From Geobacillus stearothermophilus ATCC 12980 (GTDB lineage: Bacteria > Bacillota > Bacilli > Bacillales > Anoxybacillaceae), in NCBI RefSeq assembly GCF_030369615.1, contig NZ_CP128494.1:2685501-2749500 (forward strand): a stretch of DNA of 64,000 nt. The letters are read 5' to 3'. Every line of letters begins with the position of its first letter. Position 1 is the stretch's first letter. Under the pieces are notes generated by a model. That model saw only the letters and a program-made list of their open reading frames with translations, made no database searches and was not told the origin of the DNA. Position numbers and translations under genes: made by a program. This document shows, in pieces, positions 16,558 to 32,329 of this stretch.

Positions 16558-17451
16558 TTACGCTCTCGCCATGCCGATCGAGGCGTCTGGCGTTTTGTAG
16601 GAAGACGCGTCATCATGTTGGTCTTGCTCATGGTCGCTTGGCGCCGTTTTGTTGTCATCAGCCGGCGTTTGTTCGGTTTCCTTGGCCGGGCTTTGTTCAC
16701 TCGGCGCGGTTTCGTCGCTTGGCGTCACGTTCTTCTCTTCGCTTGCGTTGGCGTTATCTGTTCCGGCGTTGTCTTCGGCTTTGTCGGTCAAGGCGGTCAA
16801 CGGTTTGTCGATATAGTCGATCGGGTTGACCGGTTTGCCGTCTTTGCGAATTTCAAAGTGGACGTGGATGTCTGCTTGTTTGTTAAACTCGCTTTGCCCT
16901 GCCTTGCCAATCACTTCGCCTTGTTTCACCGTATCGCCTGCTTCCACTTTCACGTCGGCCAGCGATTGATAGACGGTCGTGACCCCTTGTTCATGATTGA
17001 TTTCCACAACGTAGCCTAAAATCGGGTCTTTTTCCGCTTTCGTTACCGTGCCGCTTAATGCAGCCGTAACGTCAAACGTTTTGCCGTCTTGGCGCACAAG
17101 GTCGATCCCTTGGTTCGGATGGTACGTATGATCGTAAAAGACGAGGGCTGCTTCCTGTTCCTGTTCTGATGCGTTGTCATCATAGAACGGTGTTTTGACT
17201 TGCACGGCGTTCGGGTCAAGCACAGGCATCGCGATGTTTTCGACCGTTTCATTGACCGGAACAGCCGGGTTTTCCTGCTGGGCGGTGCCGTTTTTCACGG
17301 TGTCGTTTTCACCCGACTTCTCTTGTTTGCCCACTTGGAACCAAAGTGCGCCTGCGACGATCAACGCTGCGCAAGATAGATAAATAGCCGGAAATACCCA
17401 ACGCTTGCGGAAGAAACGCTTCAGCGACGGTTGTTTTTGTTCCTCTCTCAT
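16558..17451 (-). CDS. spoIIQ: stage II sporulation protein Q (LytM/M23-like)
   Basis: This 297-residue forespore membrane protein forms the channel and ratchet with mother-cell SpoIIIAH during engulfment. It has a basic N-terminus, one membrane helix (about 18-37) and a LytM-fold domain (about 80-210) with TYHPNQGIDL and DIHVHFEIR. The position of the first metal-binding His of active M23 enzymes (HxxxD) is Asn here (NQGID). The domain is therefore probably catalytically dead, as described for B. subtilis SpoIIQ. A long low-complexity Glu/Asp/Thr tail follows (about 220-297). The ATG at 17451 lies 8 bases after GAGG; two earlier in-frame ATG/GTG codons fit less well. Synteny with spoIID and spoIIID supports the name. 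Confidence 0.88.
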   Translation of the reverse strand: MREEQKQPSLKRFFRKRWVFPAIYLSCAALIVAGALWFQVGKQEKSGENDTVKNGTAQQENPAVPVNETVENIAMPVLDPNAVQVKTPFYDDNASEQEQEAALVFYDHTYHPNQGIDLVRQDGKTFDVTAALSGTVTKAEKDPILGYVVEINHEQGVTTVYQSLADVKVEAGDTVKQGEVIGKAGQSEFNKQADIHVHFEIRKDGKPVNPIDYIDKPLTALTDKAEDNAGTDNANASEEKNVTPSDETAPSEQSPAKETEQTPADDNKTAPSDHEQDQHDDASSYKTPDASIGMARA

Positions 17452-17554
17452 GTTCATCACCTCAACAACCATTTTGAACAGAAAGAGGAAAAGATATACA
17501 CGCCGAATACAATTTTTTCGCTTATTTTTTGATATTCCCCCGCATTTTATGCAA

Positions 17555-17582
17555 AAAAAAAAAATCGGAGCGGACGCCCCGT
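17555..17582 (-). terminator. terminator overlapping the spoIID stop region
   Basis: On the minus strand GGGGC pairs with GCTCC around GTCC, with the longer stem GGGGCG/CGCTCC possible. A run of about twelve T residues follows directly. Confidence 0.75.
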
Positions 17583-18610
17583 CATTGTTTGGCGGTCAAC
17601 TTGTTCAAAAAGGCGGTCGCTGAAGAGATGCGGACGCCTCGGTAATAATGCTTCACGATGTCGGCGTACGTTTTCCCTTCTTTGGCCATAAAGTTGGCGC
17701 CGTATTGACTCATGCCGACGCCATGGCCGTAACCTTTCGTCGTAATGATGATGTCATTCCCGCTACGCACCCAGGTGAAATCACTCGACGGCAAGCCGAG
17801 CCGTTCACGCACTTCGCGGCCCGTGAACGTCTTTCCGCCGATTTTCACCTCGCCGACTCGACGGCCGGGCGTGCGCGATAAAATGACACCGACGGATCCG
17901 TCTTTTGGCAGCACGATTCCGAGCCTCCGCTCAAATTCGACGACAGACATCGTTTTTCGCTGATAAAACTTCGGGGATTGTTTGTCCCATAGGCTGACGA
18001 CGCTTTTTAAATACGGGATATCGTTTTTCCAGTACGCTTCAGAATTTTCTGTATACCCGTTGCTTGTGGAAAAGAAGAGCGCTTCAATCGGTTCGTTGTT
18101 GTACGTTAAAATTTGCCCGCGCGTATCCAGAACCGCTTTGGTCACTTTTTTGATCTTCCAGTCGTAATCGCTTCCCCATAACTTCCGCAGTTCGTCATCG
18201 CTGTAATACACTTGGTGCGCCACTGTGTCGGTCACATTCGCTCCTTGCGGCAGGCGGAACGGCTGGTTGGCGAGCATCTGTTTGACGATATACGTTCGTG
18301 CCGTTAAGGCCTGCGCCTTTAACGCCTCGAGCTCAAATTCGGCCGGCATTTCCGCCGCCACCACTCCGATGACGTACTGTTCAAGGGGGATTTTTTCCAC
18401 GCGCTGTTCTTTGCTTCGGTAAACCGCCACGTCAATGGACGGCCCTTCGGCTGCCTGCGAACGCTGGAGTTGTTCGTGCTTCTGCAACTGTTCCGTCAAT
18501 TTCGCCACCTTCCCATCGTAAAACGGCAGGACAAGCGCTGCAGGAATGACGAGGATGGCCACAAACAGGCATAGTGCAAGTACGATGACCGGTTTCAGTC
18601 GTTTCACCAT
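17582..18610 (-). CDS. spoIID: stage II sporulation protein D (peptidoglycan hydrolase)
   Basis: The 342-residue protein starts MVKRLKPVIVLALCLFVAIL (signal anchor) and contains the SpoIID/LytB domain. That domain includes VVAAEMPAEFELEALKAQALTARTY, shown by AAEMPAEFELEALKAQALTA, with the catalytic Glu. GYGHGVGMSQYGA lies near the C-terminus. SpoIID degrades denuded glycan strands to drive engulfment with SpoIIM and SpoIIP. The ATG at 18610 is preferred; the frame is open 7 codons further upstream. It lies downstream of murAA as in Bacillus. Confidence 0.95.
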   Translation of the reverse strand: MVKRLKPVIVLALCLFVAILVIPAALVLPFYDGKVAKLTEQLQKHEQLQRSQAAEGPSIDVAVYRSKEQRVEKIPLEQYVIGVVAAEMPAEFELEALKAQALTARTYIVKQMLANQPFRLPQGANVTDTVAHQVYYSDDELRKLWGSDYDWKIKKVTKAVLDTRGQILTYNNEPIEALFFSTSNGYTENSEAYWKNDIPYLKSVVSLWDKQSPKFYQRKTMSVVEFERRLGIVLPKDGSVGVILSRTPGRRVGEVKIGGKTFTGREVRERLGLPSSDFTWVRSGNDIIITTKGYGHGVGMSQYGANFMAKEGKTYADIVKHYYRGVRISSATAFLNKLTAKQ

Positions 18611-18944
18611 AGCCGAGCCCCCAATATGCATTTTCTAAGCCCAAGCGGACATGATCAATCAATGCCTGCATGGCTTCCGTTCGTTACTTATAGTTATGGG
18701 CTCGGACAAGTATATATGACTGTTTTCTTTCGCGTCTCCTCCTGTCCTTGAACGAGCGGATGCGCGCCCTCTTCCGTGCAGCGGAAAGCGGAGAGCCGGC
18801 ATTGGCCGGCCAAGCGGGGGGGAGAGAATGCAAAAAACGACCATTCGATAAGCGTCAATTCCCGTTTTTAGGTCTGGGCGTGAGAAAATGCAAAAAACGA
18901 CCATTCCCCGCCGAAACAGGCAGTTCACGGTCGTTTTTTCGCCA
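18611..18944. other. intergenic region between murAA and spoIID with a duplicated terminator arm
   Basis: About 330 bases hold the murAA terminator and, 60 bases away, a second direct copy of one of its arms (18827-18846 and 18887-18906). The rest contains the spoIID control region; no gene is seen. Confidence 0.5.
18892..18941 (-). terminator. murAA terminator with an extended stem-loop
   Basis: AAAAAACGACC and GGTCGTTTTTT form an 11-base stem around a 26-base loop, directly after the murAA stop. Either strand has a T-run. The GGTCGTTTTTTGCATT arm is repeated about 60 bases further on. Confidence 0.75.
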
Positions 18945-20249
18945 TTATCCGTTCCATTCGATCGCTTGGATCGGGTCGAGTTGTTCTGTTTCTTCCCGAA
19001 CGCGTTCAATGTCAGCGCCAAGCGCGGCCAGTTTTTCATGAAAGCGGACATAGCCGCGGTCAAGATGACGAAGCTCGGTCACGCGCGTGTAGCCGTCCGC
19101 CGCAAGTCCAGCCAAAATCAAAGCGGCGGCAGCACGCAAATCGGTGGCCGCTACTTCAGCGCCTTGCAGCTGGCACGGACCGTTAATAATGACAGAGCGC
19201 CCTTCAATTTTAATATCAGCGTTCATCCGGCGGAATTCTTCCACATGCATGAAGCGGTTTTCAAATACCGTCTCGGTGATCATGCTTGTGCCTTCGGCTT
19301 TTAACAAGAGAGCCATCATTTGCGATTGCATGTCAGTTGGAAAACCTGGGTATGGCATCGTTTTAATGTCGACGGCTTTCAACGTTTCCGGACCGATGAC
19401 GCGCACACCGTTTTCTTCTTCGATAATCGTCACGCCCATTTCTTCCATTTTGGCAATGAGCGAGCTTAAATGTTCGGGAACCGCTCCTTGCACGAGGACG
19501 TTGCCGCCGGTGATGGCGGCTGCCACCATAAAGGTGCCAGCTTCAATGCGATCCGGGATGACGGTGTGGGACGTGCCGACGAGCTCGTCAACTCCCTCGA
19601 TTCGAATCGTGCCGGTCCCGGCGCCGCGCACTTTGGCGCCCATCGCGTTCAAAAAGTTCGCCAAATCGACAATTTCCGGCTCTTTGGCGCAGTTTTCGAT
19701 CACAGTTGTACCTTCCGCGAGCACCGCGGCCATCATAATATTTTCCGTTGCCCCAACGCTTGGAAAGTCCAAGTATACTTTGGCGCCGCGGAGACGGCCG
19801 TTCACTTCTGCATCGATAAAGCCGTTGCCGACTTTCACGGAGGCGCCCATTGCTTCAAATCCTTTTAAATGTTGATCGATCGGGCGCGAACCAATGGCAC
19901 AGCCACCCGGCAAGGCGACGCGGGCGCGGCCGTTGCGGGCCAACAGCGGTCCCATGACGAGCACGGAAGCGCGCATTTTCCGCACATATTCAAACGGCGC
20001 TTCCACCGTCAGCGGAGCGGTCGCATCGACCGTTACCGTATTGCCGGCGATTTGCACATCGGCGCCTAAATAGCGGAGCACCTCACTGATTGTATATACA
20101 TCGGAAAGAGCAGGCACATCATGAATCGTGCTAGTTCCTTTTGTCGCTAATAAGGTGGCAGCAATGACGGGCAAAACGGCATTTTTTGCGCCTTCCACTT
20201 TGACGGTGCCGCTCAACCGGTTTCCGCCACGGACGATGATCTTTTCCAA
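18945..20249 (-). CDS. murAA: UDP-N-acetylglucosamine 1-carboxyvinyltransferase (MurAA)
   Basis: The 434-residue enzyme transfers enolpyruvate from phosphoenolpyruvate to UDP-GlcNAc, the first committed step of peptidoglycan synthesis. The catalytic, fosfomycin-reactive Cys is in [19 protein letters not shown]. The N-terminal [22 protein letters not shown] is typical, shown by [18 protein letters not shown] at 20249 is the likely start: GGAGGGG lies 6 bases upstream and the product then aligns with the family start. The paralogue murZ is at 48568-49854. Synteny with ywmB and spoIID identifies this as murAA. Confidence 0.94.
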   Translation of the reverse strand: MEKIIVRGGNRLSGTVKVEGAKNAVLPVIAATLLATKGTSTIHDVPALSDVYTISEVLRYLGADVQIAGNTVTVDATAPLTVEAPFEYVRKMRASVLVMGPLLARNGRARVALPGGCAIGSRPIDQHLKGFEAMGASVKVGNGFIDAEVNGRLRGAKVYLDFPSVGATENIMMAAVLAEGTTVIENCAKEPEIVDLANFLNAMGAKVRGAGTGTIRIEGVDELVGTSHTVIPDRIEAGTFMVAAAITGGNVLVQGAVPEHLSSLIAKMEEMGVTIIEEENGVRVIGPETLKAVDIKTMPYPGFPTDMQSQMMALLLKAEGTSMITETVFENRFMHVEEFRRMNADIKIEGRSVIINGPCQLQGAEVAATDLRAAAALILAGLAADGYTRVTELRHLDRGYVRFHEKLAALGADIERVREETEQLDPIQAIEWNG

Positions 20250-20280
20250 GGCATTCCCCTCCGCGTCCAATTTCTCTATA

Positions 20281-21312
<1,032 letters not shown>

Positions 21313-21549
21313 CTAGTCGCGAAACAAATACGGCAAATCGGTCGACCATGCCCAATAGTCGAGGAAAAAGTTCGCAACCGTTGAGCCGATCGCAATCGTC
21401 AATAAAATGTACAGCAGCCGCCCTTGGACGACGCGGTTCGGCTTCAGAAGCACTTCAAGCCGGACAGCTTGCAGCGTCCACCACGTCACCGCCATGAACA
21501 CTAAATGAATGATAATCGACAGCAGCGCCTGTTGACCGATGATGGGCAT
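21313..21549 (-). CDS. ywzB: DUF1146 (YwzB) family membrane protein
   Basis: A 78-residue protein with two membrane helices (QALLSIIIHLVFMAVTWW and LLYILLTIAIGSTVANFFLDY) separated by the conserved segment LKPNRVVQGRLLY. This matches the YwzB/DUF1146 family of small Firmicute membrane proteins of unknown role. It normally lies just after the nuo operon in Geobacillus or near ywmB in Bacillus. The ATG at 21549 follows GGAGGTGG. Confidence 0.85.
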   Translation of the reverse strand: MPIIGQQALLSIIIHLVFMAVTWWTLQAVRLEVLLKPNRVVQGRLLYILLTIAIGSTVANFFLDYWAWSTDLPYLFRD

Positions 21550-21664
21550 CACCGCGCTCCACCTCCTCCTAAACCATGCAAACGTCCCCCATCCTCTTGA
21601 TGAGGCGGTTTCCCCTCTGTTCAACAAAAAAGAGGAGAGGGTTCCCTCTCCCCTTATTGTACCG

Positions 21665-23179
21665 TTACGGCAAAAAATCGCCAAAATGCCCAAATTGGGC
21701 GAGCACATCGTAGGCAAGTCCCGGCATCCAGCCGATCACCAGCGTTCCGAGCGCGCATACGACCACATCGGCCGACAGCCCGGCCGGCAGCCGGCCAAGC
21801 GGCGCGAGGGAAGCCGGACGGAAAAAGAGTTGAACGAGCAAATTGAAGTAGTATACATACGAGATCACCGTCGTCACCGCCATCACCGCCGCGAGCACGT
21901 AATGGCCCGGCTCGGTGACGACAAGGCCGATGAACAAATAGAGCTTGGCGATAAAGCCGGCCGTCCCCGGAATGCCGGCGAGCGAGAGCAAGAACAGCCC
22001 GAGGGCTGCAGCGAGCAGCGGGCGATGGCGGTACAAGCCGGACAGCCCATCGAAATCATCGGAGCCGGTCTGGTGCGCGATATGCGCAACGATGGCAAAC
22101 GCCCCGATGTTCATAAACACATAAGCGAGCAAGTAAATCCAAAGCGAATCGATCATCGCCCACGACATCGCGGCAACCCCGGCGAGCAAGTAGCCGGCGT
22201 GGGCGATGCTTGAATAGGCGAGCACATGTTTCAACTCGCTCTGCCGGATCGCCAACAGCGCGCCGTACAATACGTTTATGACTCCCACCACCGCGATGAC
22301 GCCAGCAAACGTGCGAAACTCGTCCGGAAACAAGCCGATCCCGAAGCGGATCATCCCGTACGCCGCAATCTTCAACAGCACCCCGGCGTGAAGCATGACG
22401 ACCGGCGGCGGCGCTTCGACGTGCACGCGAATGAGCCAGCGGTGAAGCGGAACGGCCGGCAGCTTGACGGCAAACGCCAACAACAGCCCGCCAAGCAGCC
22501 AATGCCGCCCCTCTTCGGTGAGCGGGGCGATCAGCTGCCCTTGAGCGACCGGGTTATGTAACATCTCACGGAGCAACGCGAAGTTTGCGGTCCCGGTGCG
22601 GGCGACAAGGACGGCGATCACAACAAGCAGCAAAGCCGAGCCGAGCCCGTTGTACAACAAGTAGCTGTACGCCGCCCGCTCGCGCTCAAACCCGCCCCAC
22701 TTGCCGACAAGCAAAAACATGGCGACCAACGTCACTTCGAGGAAGAGGAAAAACCAGATGAAATTGGCGGTTGCAAATACGCCGAGCATGCCGATCTCCA
22801 ATGCGAGCAGCCACATAAAATATCCTTTTTTCTCCGCTTTGACCAACAAGGACGTGGCAGCCGCCAAAGTCGCCAACACCGCGGTCAGAACGATAAAGAC
22901 AAGCGACAGCCCATCGATGCTGAGCTCATAGCGGATCACATACGCTGCATCCGTTAAAAACGGAAGGTTGGCAAGCCGCACCCAATCGTGCGCCTCATCG
23001 AGCCGCTCGAGGCGAAACCCGCGTCCAGACTGAATGAAAGCAAACAACGCCAAAATGAGCGGCGGTACGGTGGCGGCCGTTCCGAGCCATTGAATCATTC
23101 GTTCATCCGTTTTGCGGACAAACAGCAGCAACATGATGCCTAACAGCGGCGAAAAGACGAGCAGCGATAAAAAAATCAT
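21665..23179 (-). CDS. NuoM-NuoN chimeric complex I membrane subunit
   Basis: The 504-residue antiporter-like protein changes identity near residue 320. Residues 1-320 read as NuoM: LLLFVRKTDERMIQ, LEIGMLGVFATANF, and LHRWLIRVHVEAPPPVVMLH with the NuoM-type histidines. From AYSSIAHAGYLLAGVAA it reads as NuoN: LLAYVFMNIGAFAIV, GLYRHRPLLAAALGLFLLSL, AGIPGTAGFIAKLYLFIG. A separate nuoN is absent. The simplest explanation is recombination between the paralogues at the shared LAYSS-I-x-H sequence (about 22200-22230), which deleted the nuoM 3' end and the nuoN 5' end and kept one open frame. ATGA overlaps the nuoL stop. Family assignment is strong; the fusion is inferred without an alignment. Confidence 0.8.
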   Translation of the reverse strand: MIFLSLLVFSPLLGIMLLLFVRKTDERMIQWLGTAATVPPLILALFAFIQSGRGFRLERLDEAHDWVRLANLPFLTDAAYVIRYELSIDGLSLVFIVLTAVLATLAAATSLLVKAEKKGYFMWLLALEIGMLGVFATANFIWFFLFLEVTLVAMFLLVGKWGGFERERAAYSYLLYNGLGSALLLVVIAVLVARTGTANFALLREMLHNPVAQGQLIAPLTEEGRHWLLGGLLLAFAVKLPAVPLHRWLIRVHVEAPPPVVMLHAGVLLKIAAYGMIRFGIGLFPDEFRTFAGVIAVVGVINVLYGALLAIRQSELKHVLAYSSIAHAGYLLAGVAAMSWAMIDSLWIYLLAYVFMNIGAFAIVAHIAHQTGSDDFDGLSGLYRHRPLLAAALGLFLLSLAGIPGTAGFIAKLYLFIGLVVTEPGHYVLAAVMAVTTVISYVYYFNLLVQLFFRPASLAPLGRLPAGLSADVVVCALGTLVIGWMPGLAYDVLAQFGHFGDFLP

Positions 23180-24018
23180 AGCCAGTACCCCCCTGTTAAG
23201 GCGAAAATGACGACCAAAATCGCCAATCCGGCCACCGTCACCGCCCCATACGTCTGCGCCTGCCCGTTTTGCCCGCGCGACCCAGCCGAGGCGGCCGCGC
23301 CGACAATGCCGGCGGCAAGCCGGGCGAGCCCTTCAACAAGGAAGCGGTCGACATACGCCAACAGGCGGCTGATCCATGACACAAGCGACACGACCGTCAA
23401 ACGGTAAATGTCATCGATGTAGTAATGACGACGCAGCAGCTCATCAACATACGGAACACGCGCGGACAACCAATCGCGCGGCATTTTCTGCGCCCCGTAC
23501 ATCAGCCAGGCGAGAAAAATCCCTGCAAACGACACGATGGTCGCCAAAACAGCGATCCATCCCGGCGCCGCTTCATGATGGTAGGATCCGTCCGTCAGCC
23601 ACTCGCCGAGAAACGAACCGAACCACGGCGTTTGCATGTATCCGGATGCAATCGACAGCACGCCGAGCACAAGCATTGGCGCCACCATCGAGGCCGGCGC
23701 TTCATGAGCATCCTCATGATGCCGCGCTTTGCCGGCAAAGACGAGGAAAAAGAGCCGGAACATATAAAACGACGTCAACAGCGCGGCAGCGACCGCGAGC
23801 CAAAAGAGGAGGCGCGGCCCGTTCGTCCAGGCGGCGGCCAAAATTTCGTCCTTGCTGAAAAAGCCGGCGAATAGCGGAACCCCGCTGATCGACAGCGCCC
23901 CAATGAGGAACAGCGGCGCGGTCCATGGCAGCCGCTGCCAAAGTCCGCCCATTTCCTCAATGTTTTGCGTACGGACGGCATGAATGACGCTCCCGGCGGC
24001 CAAAAAGAGGAGCGCTTT
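23176..24018 (-). pseudogene. nuoL: C-terminal part of NADH-quinone oxidoreductase subunit L
   Basis: From KALLFLAAGSVIHAV to the C-terminus (about 280 residues) the frame is NuoL: GALSISGVPLFAGFFSKDEIL, shown by GVPLFAGFFSKDEIL, and the amphipathic lateral-helix region near the end. Family proteins have about 610-640 residues, so about 330 N-terminal residues are gone. The frame stays open upstream through an inserted RNA-like element to 24204, but that part is not protein-like. The nuoL 3' end still overlaps the nuoM start by 4 bases, the normal operon arrangement. Confidence 0.9.
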
Positions 24019-24020
24019 AA

Positions 24021-24259
24021 CTTCCCTCCGAAAGAAGTCTCCTACTTCTAAACGTGAAGGTGCGCCAGCACCAGTGAAAGTGGGAGATGAATATTGGTTG
24101 GCGTTAGCCAACGAATAGGATAGAATATGGCTAGAACGGACACCTTCGGAACGAAGGGAAGCGTAAAGGGTTCTTGTGTGTGGCTTACCGTTCAGCGAAC
24201 ACACACAAGTCGCTTGAAGCCCCCACCTCTAAGCGAAGCGTAGGTGGTGGGTAGTTCAC
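24021..24259 (+). mobile_element. IS200/IS605-type non-autonomous element, probable omega-RNA-like structured RNA
   Basis: About 239 bases without protein similarity sit exactly between the nuo fragments. Stems seen in order are GGTGC/GCACC (24059-24072), TTGGC/GCCAA (24098-24111), CCTTCG/CGAAGG (24143-24157), CTTGTGTGTG/CACACACAAG (24173-24209), and CCCCACCT/AGGTGGTGG (24220-24251). The right end, GGTGGTGGGTAGTTCAC, is typical of IS200/IS605-group right ends in Geobacillus. The left border follows TTTAA, a TnpB/IscB-type target-adjacent motif. No tnpA, tnpB or iscB is present. It resembles the guide-RNA scaffolds of TnpB or IscB (HEARO) elements; the exact class cannot be decided here. Confidence 0.6.
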
Positions 24260-24721
24260 TTTATGAATGCCGTAAATGAGCGCCGCAGGGTTTGGTGGAC
24301 AGCCAGGTATGTACACGTCAACTGGGACGATTTGGTCAACCCCTTTGACGACGCTGTATGATTTCACATACGGCCCGCCGGCTGTTGCACACGAACCCAT
24401 GCCGATCACCCATTTCGGCTCCGGCATTTGCTCGTACAACCGGCGCAACAGCGGCGCCATTTTTTTCGTCACCGTTCCCGAGACGATCATGACGTCTGAT
24501 TGCCGCGGCGAGGCGCGGAAAAACGAGCCAAACCGGTCGAGATCGTAATGGGCGCCGCCGACCGCCATCATCTCAATCGCGCAACAGGCAAGGCCGAACG
24601 TCAGCGGCCAGAGCGAATTGCTGCGCGCCCACCCTTTTAACTGCTCGAGCGTCGTCAAAAAAACGTTGCGCTTCACTTCTTCCATTTCCGCTTGCGAGAA
24701 GCCATCCCATTTTACATCCAT
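24185..24721 (-). CDS. nuoB: NADH-quinone oxidoreductase subunit B, C-terminus replaced
   Basis: NuoB carries iron-sulfur cluster N2. The cysteine ligands are present: LACCAIEMM at about 45-48, GSCATAGG and [10 protein letters not shown]. Native sequence runs to GIHKV (about 24257). The last 16 or so residues ([20 protein letters not shown] and AER) come from the inserted RNA-like element. The true C-terminal 10-20 residues are probably lost. The ATG at 24721 overlaps the nuoA stop by 10 bases. With nuoC, D, H, I, J, K and most of L absent, it cannot be part of a working complex I encoded here. Confidence 0.9.
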   Translation of the reverse strand: MDVKWDGFSQAEMEEVKRNVFLTTLEQLKGWARSNSLWPLTFGLACCAIEMMAVGGAHYDLDRFGSFFRASPRQSDVMIVSGTVTKKMAPLLRRLYEQMPEPKWVIGMGSCATAGGPYVKSYSVVKGVDQIVPVDVYIPGCPPNPAALIYGIHKVNYPPPTLRLEVGASSDLCVFAER

Positions 24722-25083
24722 CGTAACACCTTCTTTTTCCAAGCGTAGATCAAACCAATGGCAAGCAAGAAGATGAAGATCACCATTTCAATCAAGGCAA
24801 ACAGGCCGAGCTGGTCGTAAACAACCGCCCAAGGATATAAAAACACCGTCTCGACGTCAAAAATCACAAATAGCAAGGCAAATAAATAATAGCGGACTTG
24901 AAACTGGATGCGCGAGTCGTGAAAGGGTATGTTACCGCTTTCATAGGTCGTTGCCTTCGCCTCGTCCGGCACATGCGGCCGCAACAAGCGTCCAACCGCA
25001 AGCGCCCCGATCGGCAGCAGCACCCCGAGGCAAAGGAAGACGAAAATAATCAAATAACTGTTCGCATAGACGTTGCTCAACAC
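24712..25083 (-). CDS. nuoA: NADH-quinone oxidoreductase subunit A
   Basis: The 123-residue membrane subunit has three helices and the family blocks [20 protein letters not shown] (20 residues) and [16 protein letters not shown]. It starts at a GTG (25083) or the adjacent TTG, after GGAAGGGGGG. It is complete. It is the first gene of the remaining nuo fragment, downstream of atpC on the same strand, as in other Geobacillus. Confidence 0.93.
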   Translation of the reverse strand: MLSNVYANSYLIIFVFLCLGVLLPIGALAVGRLLRPHVPDEAKATTYESGNIPFHDSRIQFQVRYYLFALLFVIFDVETVFLYPWAVVYDQLGLFALIEMVIFIFLLAIGLIYAWKKKVLRWM

Positions 25084-25418
25084 GCTCGCCCCCCTTCCGG
25101 TTTACTACATACGTATGGTGTTAATGTTAAATTTTTCAATAATTCCTTCGATTTTATTAATTATAACATTTATATCTAGCCGTTTCAGCAAAACTTCGGG
25201 TTCTCCCTGTCAACATGATGGCAAAGCTCCGCGGAGTATGATGCCAATGCCATGGCTGCAATGATGCCCCTTGATCGTTGCCGCCTCAAAGGGGAAAGGG
25301 GGAAAGGACGAGGAATGACGCATGTTTCGGCTTGCAGAAAGACCGCAACGCAGAGGAGAAAGCCGCGGCTTCAAGTGATCTGGCAATAAAAAAAGCAGAG
25401 GAACATCCGCTCCTCTGC
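25084..25418. other. intergenic region between atpC and nuoA
   Basis: About 335 bases. An A/T-rich part at 25110-25180 (minus strand GTTATAATTAATAAAATCG) probably contains the nuo promoter -10 region; a well-spaced -35 is not clear. The atpC terminator occupies the far end. No gene is seen. Confidence 0.45.

Positions 25419-25419
<1 letters not shown>
25386..25419 (-). terminator. atp operon terminator
   Basis: On the minus strand AGCAGAGGA pairs with TCCTCTGCT over an 8-base loop and runs into seven T residues, starting at the atpC stop. Confidence 0.9.
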
Positions 25420-25832
<413 letters not shown>

Positions 25833-25842
25833 CTATCCCGGG

Positions 25843-28179
<2,337 letters not shown>

Positions 28180-28216
28180 CTAACAGGCATGAGGGGGCGA
28201 TATGCCCCCGCCGGCC

Positions 28217-30825
<2,609 letters not shown>

Positions 30826-30936
30826 TCACTCCTTTCGACAGCTATCGCACCGACGCGGTCTCGCAAAACCGCACATAAAGGAATGGCGAAGGTGGTCGTT
30901 GACACGAACTTCGCCATCACTTTCCATATCGATTTC

Positions 30937-31179
<243 letters not shown>

Positions 31180-31222
31180 TTAAAGTAATGTTTCAAGTCC
31201 TTAATGAAATGATAAGGAATGC

Positions 31223-31942
<720 letters not shown>

Positions 31943-31966
31943 TCACCTCGCTTTCTACACAGCTGA

Positions 31967-32323
31967 TTAGTCATTATGTAAAAAATGATTTGCTACCAAT
32001 AGGATATATGGGGTGGCCAAGCCGATGACGACCGGCATAACGGACAAATGTTGGGGATACCGGGACACAAACAGCGCAACGGCGGCAACCAGCGCAAATC
32101 GAATCATGGTCCCAAGCGAAGGAGGGCGCCGTCCCTCGGCCATCGCTTCTCCTGCTTTTATGACACGCCGGGCCAGCAAGCGAATGCTGTACAGCCCTGT
32201 TGCTGTTCCAATGAGCAAACTAAAAAACCACGCTTCATAACTGGTCAATATCCATCCTACCGCATAACCTACCATTAGCACCGACGATTGCTTTTGTATT
32301 CGTTTTATGATCCTATCAATCAT
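31967..32323 (-). CDS. atpI: ATP synthase subunit I
   Basis: The 118-residue protein has four hydrophobic helices and a mid-segment with GEAMAEGRRPPSLGT. It assists c-ring assembly or magnesium supply in related bacteria. It sits between atpZ and atpB as in Bacillus. The ATG at 32323 follows the atpZ stop by 6 bases. Confidence 0.85.
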   Translation of the reverse strand: MIDRIIKRIQKQSSVLMVGYAVGWILTSYEAWFFSLLIGTATGLYSIRLLARRVIKAGEAMAEGRRPPSLGTMIRFALVAAVALFVSRYPQHLSVMPVVIGLATPYILLVANHFLHND

Positions 32324-32329
32324 TGTTTC

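Noticed and set aside
18822..18907. CRISPR-like direct repeats
   Set aside because: There are only two copies 60 bases apart, and the repeat is part of a terminator stem.
23376..23874. Long plus-strand frames opposite nuoL
   Set aside because: They are antisense to clear NuoL coding sequence, have Arg/Pro/Ala-rich composition typical of shadows in GC-rich DNA, and no Shine-Dalgarno site.
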